This document shows, piece after piece, positions 57,471-64,000 of a stretch of DNA of 64,000 nt. Origin of the DNA: an uncultured Bacteroidales bacterium (GTDB lineage: Bacteria > Bacteroidota > Bacteroidia > Bacteroidales > UBA932); NCBI GenBank assembly GCA_945948555.1, contig CAMFBM010000006.1, forward strand, positions 1 to 64,000, read 5' to 3'. The notes under the pieces were generated by a model. That model saw nothing but the letters and a program-made list of their open reading frames with translations. It was not told where the DNA came from and did not search any database. Within the stretch, counting starts at the first letter, position 1; each line of letters opens with the position of its first letter. The position numbers were made by a program, and so were the translations under genes.

Positions 57471-59342
57471 ATGGCTTCATATCTTCAAATAGAAAATATA
57501 TCCAAATCCTACGGACCGAAGGTCCTTTTCGAGCATATAGGTTTCAATATCAACGAGGGTGACAAGATCGCCCTCATTGCGCCAAACGGTACGGGGAAGA
57601 CCTCGCTGATGCGTATCCTCGCGGGGAAGGACAAGTCGGATTCAGGTGGTAAAATCCTGTTTCTCAAGAACATCCGGATTGCGTTTCTGGAACAGGACTA
57701 TGACTTCGACCCCGAGAAGGACATCCTGACTCAGGTCCTTTCGGACAGTCCCTGGTTCCCGCACGGGAGCGATGTGGAGCACCAGATGGAGTACGAGATG
57801 AGGGTGAAGAAATTCCTCTCGAATTTTTCCCTGAATGACTTCGGAAAGAAGATGAAGGAGCTGTCCGGAGGGGAGGTCAAGAGGGTTGCGCTTGCAGGTA
57901 TGCTTGCCTCGGAGGCGGATTTCTTTATCATGGACGAGCCGACCAACCATCTGGACATAGATGCAATCGAGTTCCTGGAGGGTTTCCTGAGCCGTTCCCG
58001 CTGCACCCTGCTGATGGTCACCCACGACCGTTATTTCCTGGACAGGGTCTGCAACACGGTGATGGAACTGGACAGAGGGGCGGTCTATACCTATCGTGGT
58101 GATTATCAGAACTATCTGGAAAAGCGGGAGGAGAGGATCTCAAATTGGAACGCCGAGACGGAGAAGGTGCGCAATGTCTTGAGACGCGAACTGGAGTGGA
58201 TTCGGAGCACCCCCTGCGCCCGCACCGGGAAGGCCAAGTACAGGATTGATGCCTTCCATGACCTCAGGGACAGGGCGCAGCAGACATATGTCTCAAAACA
58301 GATTTCCCTTTCGGAGGTATCCGACTCGTCGCGCCTCGGAACCAAAATCATCAATTGCAAGGATGTGAGTTTCAGGTACGGGGAAGACTGCTACCTTGAC
58401 AATTTCTCCTACAATTTCCAGCGCTACGAAAAGGTCGGAATCGTCGGTCGGAATGGTGCGGGAAAGACTACTTTCATAAATCTCCTGACCGGTGAATACA
58501 ATCCTGAAGATGTGGATGGAACGAATGGGCTTCTGACGGGAACCATTGAAAGGGGAGAGTCCCTGAAAATCGGCTATTACCGCCAGACAGGAATGGAGTT
58601 CAATCCGGAGGATACCGTGCTGGATGTCGTGAATGACACCCGGTTGCTGGGGCAGTTCCTTTTCACACACGATATGCTTTCGACCAGGGTCGGGAGGCTC
58701 AGCGGAGGGGAGCGCAGGAGACTCTACCTTCTGACAATACTGATGAAACAGCCGAACCTGCTGATTCTCGATGAACCGACCAACGACCTTGACATCGTGA
58801 CAATCAACATTCTGGAAGAATATCTGAAGGAATTCAAGGGTACCCTCATCATAGTTTCCCACGACAGGCATTTCCTGGACCGCCTTGTGGACCATCTTTT
58901 CGTGTTCTGCGGAAAGGGAGTGGTGAAAGATTTCATAGGGAGCTACAGCGGCTACCGCTCTTTCGTCAGGGATTATGAGGCGGCTCAAAAGGCATCTGCC
59001 CGCAGTGATAATTCCCGCAGGGACGGCTCTGCGCGGGGCTCTCAAGAGTCCGGGGGTGATTTTCTGTCTTCGGCTGCGGGTTCCTCTGCTGTGGGTTCTT
59101 CTGCCGCCGGTGGCTTGCGCAAACCGAAGCTGACCTACAGGGAGCAGCGCGAATTGGAGCAACTGGAGAAGGACCTTGCAGACCTCGCAGCCGAGAAGGC
59201 TTCCCTTGAGGAGTCAATCAGCAGCGGAACCCTCCCGTACGATGCCCTGCAGAGGGCTTCCGAGCGCATCGGTGAAATAATCTCCCTGACCGATGCCTGG
59301 GAAACGCGCTGGCTGGAACTGTCGGAGAAACTGGATATGTAA
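57471..59342 (+). CDS. ABC-F family ATPase
   Basis: A 623-residue soluble protein with two ABC domains and no membrane part: first Walker A APNGTGKTSLMRIL and signature LSGGEVKRVALAGML, second GRNGAGKTTFINLL and LSGGERRRLYLLTIL, Walker B FIMDEPTNHLD and LILDEPTNDLD. An interdomain linker at about 225-290 and a C-terminal coiled coil (EQRELEQLEKDLADLAAEKA) place it near Uup/EttA types, which act on ribosomes. The stretch before the coil (about 505-545) is Ser/Gly/Ala-rich with short repeats (SSAAGSSAVGSSAAGG). It is not a transporter. Confidence 0.92.
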   Translation: MASYLQIENISKSYGPKVLFEHIGFNINEGDKIALIAPNGTGKTSLMRILAGKDKSDSGGKILFLKNIRIAFLEQDYDFDPEKDILTQVLSDSPWFPHGSDVEHQMEYEMRVKKFLSNFSLNDFGKKMKELSGGEVKRVALAGMLASEADFFIMDEPTNHLDIDAIEFLEGFLSRSRCTLLMVTHDRYFLDRVCNTVMELDRGAVYTYRGDYQNYLEKREERISNWNAETEKVRNVLRRELEWIRSTPCARTGKAKYRIDAFHDLRDRAQQTYVSKQISLSEVSDSSRLGTKIINCKDVSFRYGEDCYLDNFSYNFQRYEKVGIVGRNGAGKTTFINLLTGEYNPEDVDGTNGLLTGTIERGESLKIGYYRQTGMEFNPEDTVLDVVNDTRLLGQFLFTHDMLSTRVGRLSGGERRRLYLLTILMKQPNLLILDEPTNDLDIVTINILEEYLKEFKGTLIIVSHDRHFLDRLVDHLFVFCGKGVVKDFIGSYSGYRSFVRDYEAAQKASARSDNSRRDGSARGSQESGGDFLSSAAGSSAVGSSAAGGLRKPKLTYREQRELEQLEKDLADLAAEKASLEESISSGTLPYDALQRASERIGEIISLTDAWETRWLELSEKLDM

Positions 59343-59374
59343 TAAAAAAGATAGAAGCGCTTATTTCCAATTGT

Positions 59375-59417
59375 TGCGGCTGTCGGATTCCATCAGTTCT
59401 GGAGTTCGGCAGCCGCA
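59375..59417 (+). terminator. Hairpin behind the ABC-F gene
   Basis: TGCGGCTG (59375-59382) and CAGCCGCA (59410-59417) pair, with further partial pairing inside a 27-base loop. There is no U-run, so it is a weak terminator candidate. Confidence 0.45.
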
Positions 59418-59518
59418 TCCGTTAAATAAAAGTGTAATAATTTTCAGATATTTTAATTGAGCTTCAGTTTGGCACAATCAGAACCTATCTTTGTCCCAAG
59501 TAAAAAAAGGAGGTAGTT

Positions 59519-59593
59519 ATGTTTACTGTAATGGTTCTTATTTTTCTTGTAATGGATAGTTTCTCTTATTTGACAGGGCGAAAAAAAGACTGA
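59519..59593 (+). CDS. Possible 24-residue membrane peptide
   Basis: ATG 59519 opens a frame for MFTVMVLIFLVMDSF plus SYLTGRKKD, a hydrophobic segment with a basic end, as in small single-helix membrane peptides. It has an AGGAGG sequence seven bases upstream, unusual in this genome, and TATCTTTG (59487-59494) as a -7 box. No homologue is known to me. It lies in the gap between the convergent ABC-F and glycosyltransferase genes. Confidence 0.4.
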   Translation: MFTVMVLIFLVMDSFSYLTGRKKD

Positions 59594-59611
59594 ATCGTCC
59601 GTGGGGCAGTC

Positions 59612-60844
59612 TCAGATGTTCTCCTGGCGGAGGCGGCGGAAGACTCTTTCTCCGTGGACAAGGGCCATGCGGACTATCCATTTGCCGAATATTCCGTTGA
59701 CTTCGGAGATTTTGCCTTTCTCGACAAGATAGTTTGCTATGTCCTCCTCTGACGGGCGGCGGACCAGTTTCCGATAGGAACGATGGGCCTTGAGGACGGC
59801 CTTGAACTTGTCGGCCTTGAATGAGAACAGGTAGGCTAAAGCGGATAGTCCGTCGAGGCATTTGCGCATGAAGATTGTCCTTGATGCCTTGCGTTTCCCG
59901 TAATCGGCTGCCTTGCGGGCGATGATTTCCTCTTCGGAGTCGTCTCCCTCAAGCTGGGCTCCCTCGGACTCCATATAGTTTTCATTAAAGTAATCGAGGG
60001 CGTAGGTCTTTGCCAGATTGTTCTCCAGCATCAGAAGGTTGTTGCGGTAGTTCAGCTCAAGTTTCCAGGGGGAATTGTTCGGCAGTGAACCTCCTCCTAT
60101 ATGATAAACCCTGGACTCGGGAATGATTGTCACAAAATAGCCTTCCATCTGGATTCTCCAGCAAAGGTCAATCTCCTCCTGGTGGGCAAAGAATCTTTCG
60201 TCAAATCCCCCGACGCGATGAAAGAGTTCGGACCTGACGAGCATACACGCACCGCTGGCCCAGAGCACATTGGCCGGCTCATCGTACTGTCCGTAGTCCT
60301 TCTCGGTCATTCCCATCACACGACCGCGGCAGAAAGGATAGCCGTACCTGTCAATCAGGCCTCCTGCAGCGCCTGCATATTCGAACATTTCCCTATCGTT
60401 GAAACTCAGGAGTTTGGGTGCGCAGACCCCACAGAGGTGATGTGCGTCAAGCCATTCTTCGAGAGGTTCCAGCCATCCGTCCGTGACCTCGACATCGGAA
60501 TTGAGCAGGAGATAGTATTGCGCGTGAATCTGTGCGAGAGCCTTGTTGTAGCCGCCTGTAAAACCGTAATTTCTGTCAAGGACAATTCTGCGGATGTCCG
60601 GGAATTTCTCCTTGAGCATTTCGAGGGAACCGTCTGTAGAGGCATTGTCAGCAATGACAATCTCGTCGTGCGAACCGTCTTCGGAACGTGAATCATTGAG
60701 CAGATCCACCGAGTGGATTAAAGCCGGGAGGAACCTCTCAAGATAGTTCCTGCCGTTCCAGTTCAGTATGACAATCGCTGTCCGAACCGAGTCCGCGTCC
60801 GGTTCGGTCTCTGTCATAGTCTCTTTGTTCATTTCTGTGCTCAT
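59612..60844 (-). CDS. Family 2 glycosyltransferase
   Basis: A 410-residue GT2 enzyme. The GT-A fold begins RTAIVILNWNGRNYLERFLP; the nucleotide-sugar residues are in VIADNASTDGSLEML, the D-x-D-like metal site in YLLLNSDVEV, and the acceptor side in ASGACMLVRSELFHRVGGFDERFFAHQEEIDLCWR, typical of rhamnosyl- or related transferases for surface polysaccharides. The C-terminal 90 residues carry a hydrophobic stretch (LDGLSALAYLFSF) that may touch the membrane. Donor and product cannot be read. It is a single gene on the minus strand; the next gene upstream is lrp. Confidence 0.9.
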   Translation of the reverse strand: MSTEMNKETMTETEPDADSVRTAIVILNWNGRNYLERFLPALIHSVDLLNDSRSEDGSHDEIVIADNASTDGSLEMLKEKFPDIRRIVLDRNYGFTGGYNKALAQIHAQYYLLLNSDVEVTDGWLEPLEEWLDAHHLCGVCAPKLLSFNDREMFEYAGAAGGLIDRYGYPFCRGRVMGMTEKDYGQYDEPANVLWASGACMLVRSELFHRVGGFDERFFAHQEEIDLCWRIQMEGYFVTIIPESRVYHIGGGSLPNNSPWKLELNYRNNLLMLENNLAKTYALDYFNENYMESEGAQLEGDDSEEEIIARKAADYGKRKASRTIFMRKCLDGLSALAYLFSFKADKFKAVLKAHRSYRKLVRRPSEEDIANYLVEKGKISEVNGIFGKWIVRMALVHGERVFRRLRQENI

Positions 60845-60940
60845 AATTGCATCTGGCTTTGGAAAAGCCGCCTCAAAGATAGAAATTGTCCGGCGAAAAA
60901 CAAAAAGTCGTCCGTCTGATGTACACGCAGCCCCTGCAGA

Positions 60941-61402
60941 TCAGATGTGAATCCCGTAATTGTTCTTGATTTCGTCCATTACGAACATGCTGGTGATGGA
61001 TCCCAGACTGTCGATGACTCCGAGGACATTCAGAATGAATTCCTGGTAGTATCTCATGTCGGGAGCATTGATTTTCAGGATGTAATCATATTCCCCCGAG
61101 ATGTTGCTGCATTCCGTCACCTCGGGGATGTCCTGCACTATTCTGCAGAAATTTGCCGCGATTTCCTTGTTGAGCCTCGCAAGTTTCACACAGCAATAGA
61201 CGGTGAACCCGCGGTTCAGCTTGCCTGCATCCAGCACTGCAATATATTTCTTTATATATCCTTCTTTTTCAAGGCGTCTCATCCTTTCAAAGACCGGAGT
61301 CGTGGAAAGATGCACCCTAGATGCGATTTCTTTGGTGGTCAGTCTCGCGTTTCCCTGAAGGATTCTGAGTATCTCCAGATCTGTCCTGTCAAGTGTCTCC
61401 AT
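60941..61402 (-). CDS. Lrp/AsnC family transcriptional regulator
   Basis: A 153-residue regulator. The N-terminal winged HTH reads DLEILRILQGNARLTTKEIA followed by HLSTTPVFERMRRLEKEGYI; the C-terminal RAM domain covers about 65-150 (VTECSNISGEYDYILKI, SLGSITSMFVMDEIK), which binds amino acids and drives octamer formation. The start METLDRTDLE at 61402 is the usual family N-terminus. It is divergent from metY across 170 AT-rich bases, which suggests it controls metY and itself. Confidence 0.92.
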   Translation of the reverse strand: METLDRTDLEILRILQGNARLTTKEIASRVHLSTTPVFERMRRLEKEGYIKKYIAVLDAGKLNRGFTVYCCVKLARLNKEIAANFCRIVQDIPEVTECSNISGEYDYILKINAPDMRYYQEFILNVLGVIDSLGSITSMFVMDEIKNNYGIHI

Positions 61403-61444
61403 CTGTTGAGGAATATTTTTCTGTTTGTTCGGGTTTCGTTGGTG

Positions 61445-61452
61445 CAAATGTA
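61445..61452 (-). promoter_or_regulatory. -7 box of the Lrp/AsnC gene
   Basis: TACATTTG on the minus strand, with TTTG at 61475-61478 as a -33 candidate 22 bases upstream. The stretch to 61530 is very AT-rich and may hold regulator sites shared with metY. Confidence 0.5.
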
Positions 61453-61572
61453 AGTATATTTTCTGTATATATAGCAAATATTAGTTATATTTTCTAAAAT
61501 ATATAAAATTCTTGGATGAAAAATATACTCAATATAATTTTGTCCCCAGAAAAAACCAAGAAAAACAACAAT

Positions 61573-62862
61573 ATGGCACAGAAAAAATACAGATTCGAGA
61601 CCCTTCAGCTCCATGTGGGACAGGAGCAGGCTGATCCGGCAACAGGCGCACGCGCAGTGCCGATTTATCAGACAACGTCGTATGTGTTCCGCAATTCCCA
61701 GCACGCAGCGGACAGGTTCGGCCTCAGGGATGCCGGCAATATCTACGGAAGGCTGACCAATCCTACTGAGGATGTGTTTGAACAGAGGATGGCGGCCCTC
61801 GAAGGAGGTGTTGCAGCCCTTGCGGTAGCTTCCGGTGCGGCAGCTATCACTTACGCTCTGGAGAATATCCTGCTCCCTGGTGACCACATCATTGCTGCAG
61901 ACAATCTCTACGGAGGCTCCTTCAACCTCATCACTCACACGCTCGCGGCCCGGGGAATTGAGAATACTATCCTGAATGTGAATGATTTTCAGGCACTTGA
62001 GGCGGCCATCCGTCCAAGGACCAAGGTTATTTACGCGGAGACTTTCGGCAATCCTAACTCGGATGTCACAAATCTGGATGCCATTGCAGAGGTGGCCCAC
62101 AGACACAACATCGTTTTCATAGTGGACAATACTTTCGGAACGCCTTACCTGATCCGTCCTATCGAACATGGAGTGGATGTTGTTGTCCATTCGGCAACCA
62201 AATTCATCGGCGGACACGGCTCCAGCCTTGGAGGTGTGATTGTTGACAGCGGGAAATTTGACTGGAAGGCAGACCCGGACAAATATCCGACAATTGCCCG
62301 TCCTGATCCAAGTTATCACGGAGCCGTTTTTGCTGATGTGGCCGGCGCTGCGGCTTTCGTTACCAGAATCCGTGCGGTCATCCTGAGGGATACCGGCGCT
62401 ACCATTTCCCCGTTCAATGCTTTCATCCTGCTTCAGGGGCTTGAGACACTTTCATTGAGGGTGGAAAGGCACGTGGAGAATGCTCTGAAAATCGTGGACT
62501 ATCTGAAGTCACATCCGAAGGTTGTAAAGGTGAACCACCCTTCGCTGCCGGAACATCCTGACCACGCTCTGTATCAGAAATATTTCCCTAACGGGGGAGG
62601 CAGCATTTTCACCTTCGAGATCAAGGGCGGACAGGATGTTGCCTGGAAGTTCATCGACTCGCTTGAAATCTTCTCGCTCCTAGCCAACGTGGCCGATGTG
62701 AAGAGCCTTGTCATTCATCCCTACACCACGACACACTCGCAGATGTCACCTGAGGAACTGGAGGAGCAGCACATCACCCCTTCAGTAATCCGTCTGTCAA
62801 TCGGAACGGAACACGTGGATGACCTTATTGAGGATCTGGAACAGGCGTTTGCAAAAATCTGA
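61573..62862 (+). CDS. metY: O-acetylhomoserine sulfhydrylase
   Basis: A 429-residue Cys/Met-metabolism PLP enzyme forming homocysteine from O-acetylhomoserine and sulfide. RAVPIYQTTSYVF, IYGRLTNPTEDVFEQRMAAL, AVASGAAAITYALENIL and VVHSATKFIGGHGSSLGG (PLP Lys) are signatures; LSIGTEHVDDLIEDLEQAF ends the protein. Length and GLETLSLRVERHVENAL favour MetY over MetB or MetC. ATG 61573 is chosen for the conserved start; the earlier frame is leader. metF and metH downstream complete the route to methionine. Confidence 0.93.
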   Translation: MAQKKYRFETLQLHVGQEQADPATGARAVPIYQTTSYVFRNSQHAADRFGLRDAGNIYGRLTNPTEDVFEQRMAALEGGVAALAVASGAAAITYALENILLPGDHIIAADNLYGGSFNLITHTLAARGIENTILNVNDFQALEAAIRPRTKVIYAETFGNPNSDVTNLDAIAEVAHRHNIVFIVDNTFGTPYLIRPIEHGVDVVVHSATKFIGGHGSSLGGVIVDSGKFDWKADPDKYPTIARPDPSYHGAVFADVAGAAAFVTRIRAVILRDTGATISPFNAFILLQGLETLSLRVERHVENALKIVDYLKSHPKVVKVNHPSLPEHPDHALYQKYFPNGGGSIFTFEIKGGQDVAWKFIDSLEIFSLLANVADVKSLVIHPYTTTHSQMSPEELEEQHITPSVIRLSIGTEHVDDLIEDLEQAFAKI

Positions 62863-62918
62863 TCCGACGGTTTCCGGCATTTTTTCTGACGGGATTTCAT
62901 AATTTTGCCGGTATTTTG

Positions 62919-62926
62919 TACTTTTG
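62919..62926 (+). promoter_or_regulatory. -7 box of metF
   Basis: TACTTTTG fits the consensus, 59 bases before metF. A -33 element at standard distance is not clear. No riboswitch structure was recognised in the leader. Confidence 0.5.
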
Positions 62927-62985
62927 CTTTTTTGAAGCAGGTTATTTTTTTTCATATTCCTTATTCGTATAAGCAGATTATATAG

Positions 62986-63939
62986 ATGAGCATCTCAAGT
63001 ATTCTTAAAGACAGGACCTCAACTGCATTCTCGTTTGAGGTCCTGCCTCCTGTTCGTGGGAAAGGCATCAGTGAACTGTTCAGGACGGTTGACAGGCTGA
63101 TGCCTTTCTCACCTGCGTATATCAACATAACGACACACAGAAGTGACATTGTTTACAGGGAACTCCCGGACGGAAGGTTCAGCCGGGTTGCCGAGAAGAC
63201 AAGACCGGGGACAGTTGCCATTGCTGCAGCGCTCAAGGCCAGGTACGGGGTGCCGACAGTCCCGCACATAATATGCAGCGGGTTCTCCGCAGCGGAAATC
63301 GAGAATGAACTGATTGACCTGACATATCTGGGAATCAATGACATCCTTGTTCTTCGCGGTGACAGGGCCAGGGGGGACAACCGTTTCATCCCGTCTGCCG
63401 GAGGACATTCCCACGCCGTTGAACTGTGCGCCCAGGTGAATGAATTCAACAGGGGAGTGATGTCGGACGGCTCGCAGGTTCAGGCTCCACAGGTGCCTTT
63501 CTCCTACGGTGTGGCCGGCTATCCTGAAAAGCACGAGGAATGTATGAATATGGAAACGGACATTGCCTACCTGAAGGCAAAGGTCGATGCGGGAGCGGAG
63601 TATGTTGTGACCCAGATGTTTTTTGACAATAGTAAATATTTCGCATTTGTTGAGAAATGCCGTCAGGTGGGGATTTCAGTTCCCGTTATTCCCGGATTAA
63701 AGCCCCTTACTTCACTGACTCAGAGGAGCCTGCTGCCGAAGACCTTCCACATTGACTTTCCGGATGACCTTGCACGGGAGCTCCTTAAATGCAGTTCCAA
63801 TGATGATGTCAGGGCTTTAGGCGTGGAGTGGGGGACGGCTCAGGCAAGGGAACTGAAGGAAGCTGGCGTTCCGAGCATACATTTTTATTCAATGAATGCG
63901 GCGGCAAGTGTTGAGGCGATTGCCAGGAATGTCTATTAG
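62986..63939 (+). CDS. metF: 5,10-methylenetetrahydrofolate reductase
   Basis: A 317-residue FAD enzyme making 5-methyl-THF for methionine synthase. TAFSFEVLPPVRGKGISELF is the N-terminal signature with the catalytic Glu. HIICSGFSAAEIENELIDL, NDILVLRGDRARGDN and GVAGYPEKHEE bind FAD and folate; YVVTQMFFDNSKYFAFVEKC and VPVIPGLKPLTSLTQ end the barrel. Eleven bases behind its stop metH begins, as expected for a folate-methionine pair. Confidence 0.95.
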   Translation: MSISSILKDRTSTAFSFEVLPPVRGKGISELFRTVDRLMPFSPAYINITTHRSDIVYRELPDGRFSRVAEKTRPGTVAIAAALKARYGVPTVPHIICSGFSAAEIENELIDLTYLGINDILVLRGDRARGDNRFIPSAGGHSHAVELCAQVNEFNRGVMSDGSQVQAPQVPFSYGVAGYPEKHEECMNMETDIAYLKAKVDAGAEYVVTQMFFDNSKYFAFVEKCRQVGISVPVIPGLKPLTSLTQRSLLPKTFHIDFPDDLARELLKCSSNDDVRALGVEWGTAQARELKEAGVPSIHFYSMNAAASVEAIARNVY

Positions 63940-63950
63940 AGTTTTTGGCA

Positions 63951-64000
63951 ATGCGTGACATTAAGGAAATTCTCCGCGAAAGGGTGCTTGTCCTTGACGG
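63951..64000 (+). CDS. metH: Methionine synthase (cobalamin-dependent), first codons only
   Basis: ATG 63951 starts MRDIKEILRERVLVLDG and runs off the window. This N-terminus, preceding the typical DGAMGT motif of the homocysteine-binding domain, matches MetH. Being directly behind metF supports the call, but only 16 full codons are visible. Confidence 0.75.
   Translation, partial: MRDIKEILRERVLVLD

Noticed and set aside
62863..62985. SAM riboswitch in the metF leader
   Set aside because: No conserved helix pattern of a known SAM class could be drawn; only a -7 box was found.

Overview
The window looks like chromosomal DNA of a Bacteroidales bacterium, probably an uncultured gut lineage near Rikenellaceae or 'Cryptobacteroides' (the family is a guess). 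The grounds are promoters of the Bacteroidetes type (TTTG, about 19 bases, TAnnTTTG), the near absence of Shine-Dalgarno sequences, the gene families present (FimB/Mfa2-type fimbrial operon, DUF3575, FISUMP, clostripain-like lipoprotein, bacterial deoxyhypusine-synthase-like protein, Hc1-like histone, S-type sulfatase) and roughly half G+C. No prophage, conjugative element, transposase or CRISPR array was recognised.

Layout. 1-13.5 kb: tRNA-Gln (cut by the window edge), ispF, mutL, rhomboid protease, an endonuclease/exonuclease/phosphatase protein, tsaC, an exported sulfatase, an RluA-like pseudouridine synthase, nth, ftsE, radA, a cysteine-rich small lipoprotein, a phosphodiesterase and rsmE. 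13.5-14.3 kb: a membrane-anchored peptide deformylase. 14.3-24.2 kb: a seven-gene type V fimbrial operon (DUF3575/OmpA-like protein, DUF5119-like lipoprotein, main fimbrillin, further fimbrillins and two or three FISUMP-bearing tip candidates). Its first gene is broken in this sequence by a run of nine G inside the signal peptide; eight G would restore the frame. A C8A10 run lies just below the presumed -7 promoter box. Together they look like a phase-variable switch. 24.3-33.8 kb: dacB-like carboxypeptidase, galE, an M20 dipeptidase, pyrF, sdaA, a DPP4-type peptidase and small conserved proteins. 33.8-48 kb: gpsA, a membrane AraC-type regulator, the DHS-like enzyme divergent from lysA, ffh, an Hc1-like histone, pth and rplY, a clostripain-like protease divergent from DPP III, xerD, tdk and rsmI. 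48-59 kb: a ComEA-like HhH protein, a 1.2 kb repeat-rich gap holding an exact 51-bp-period array, recA, rlmN, a patatin/beta-barrel protein overlapping recX, trkA and an ABC-F ATPase. 59-64 kb: a glycosyltransferase, an Lrp/AsnC regulator divergent from metY, then metF and the start of metH: a methionine/sulfur block.

Common thread. Short tandem repeats and homopolymers are unusually frequent. They lie in protein linkers (MutL, RluA-like, FtsE tail, DUF5119-like, ComEA-like, ABC-F), just behind gene 3' ends (def, dacB, tdk, the AraC gene, rsmI) and in gaps. MutL in the same window has lost the DQHxxH residues of the endonuclease site, which may or may not be connected. A MITE-like repeat of about 190-240 bp occurs twice, each time directly upstream of a gene and in the same orientation relative to it.
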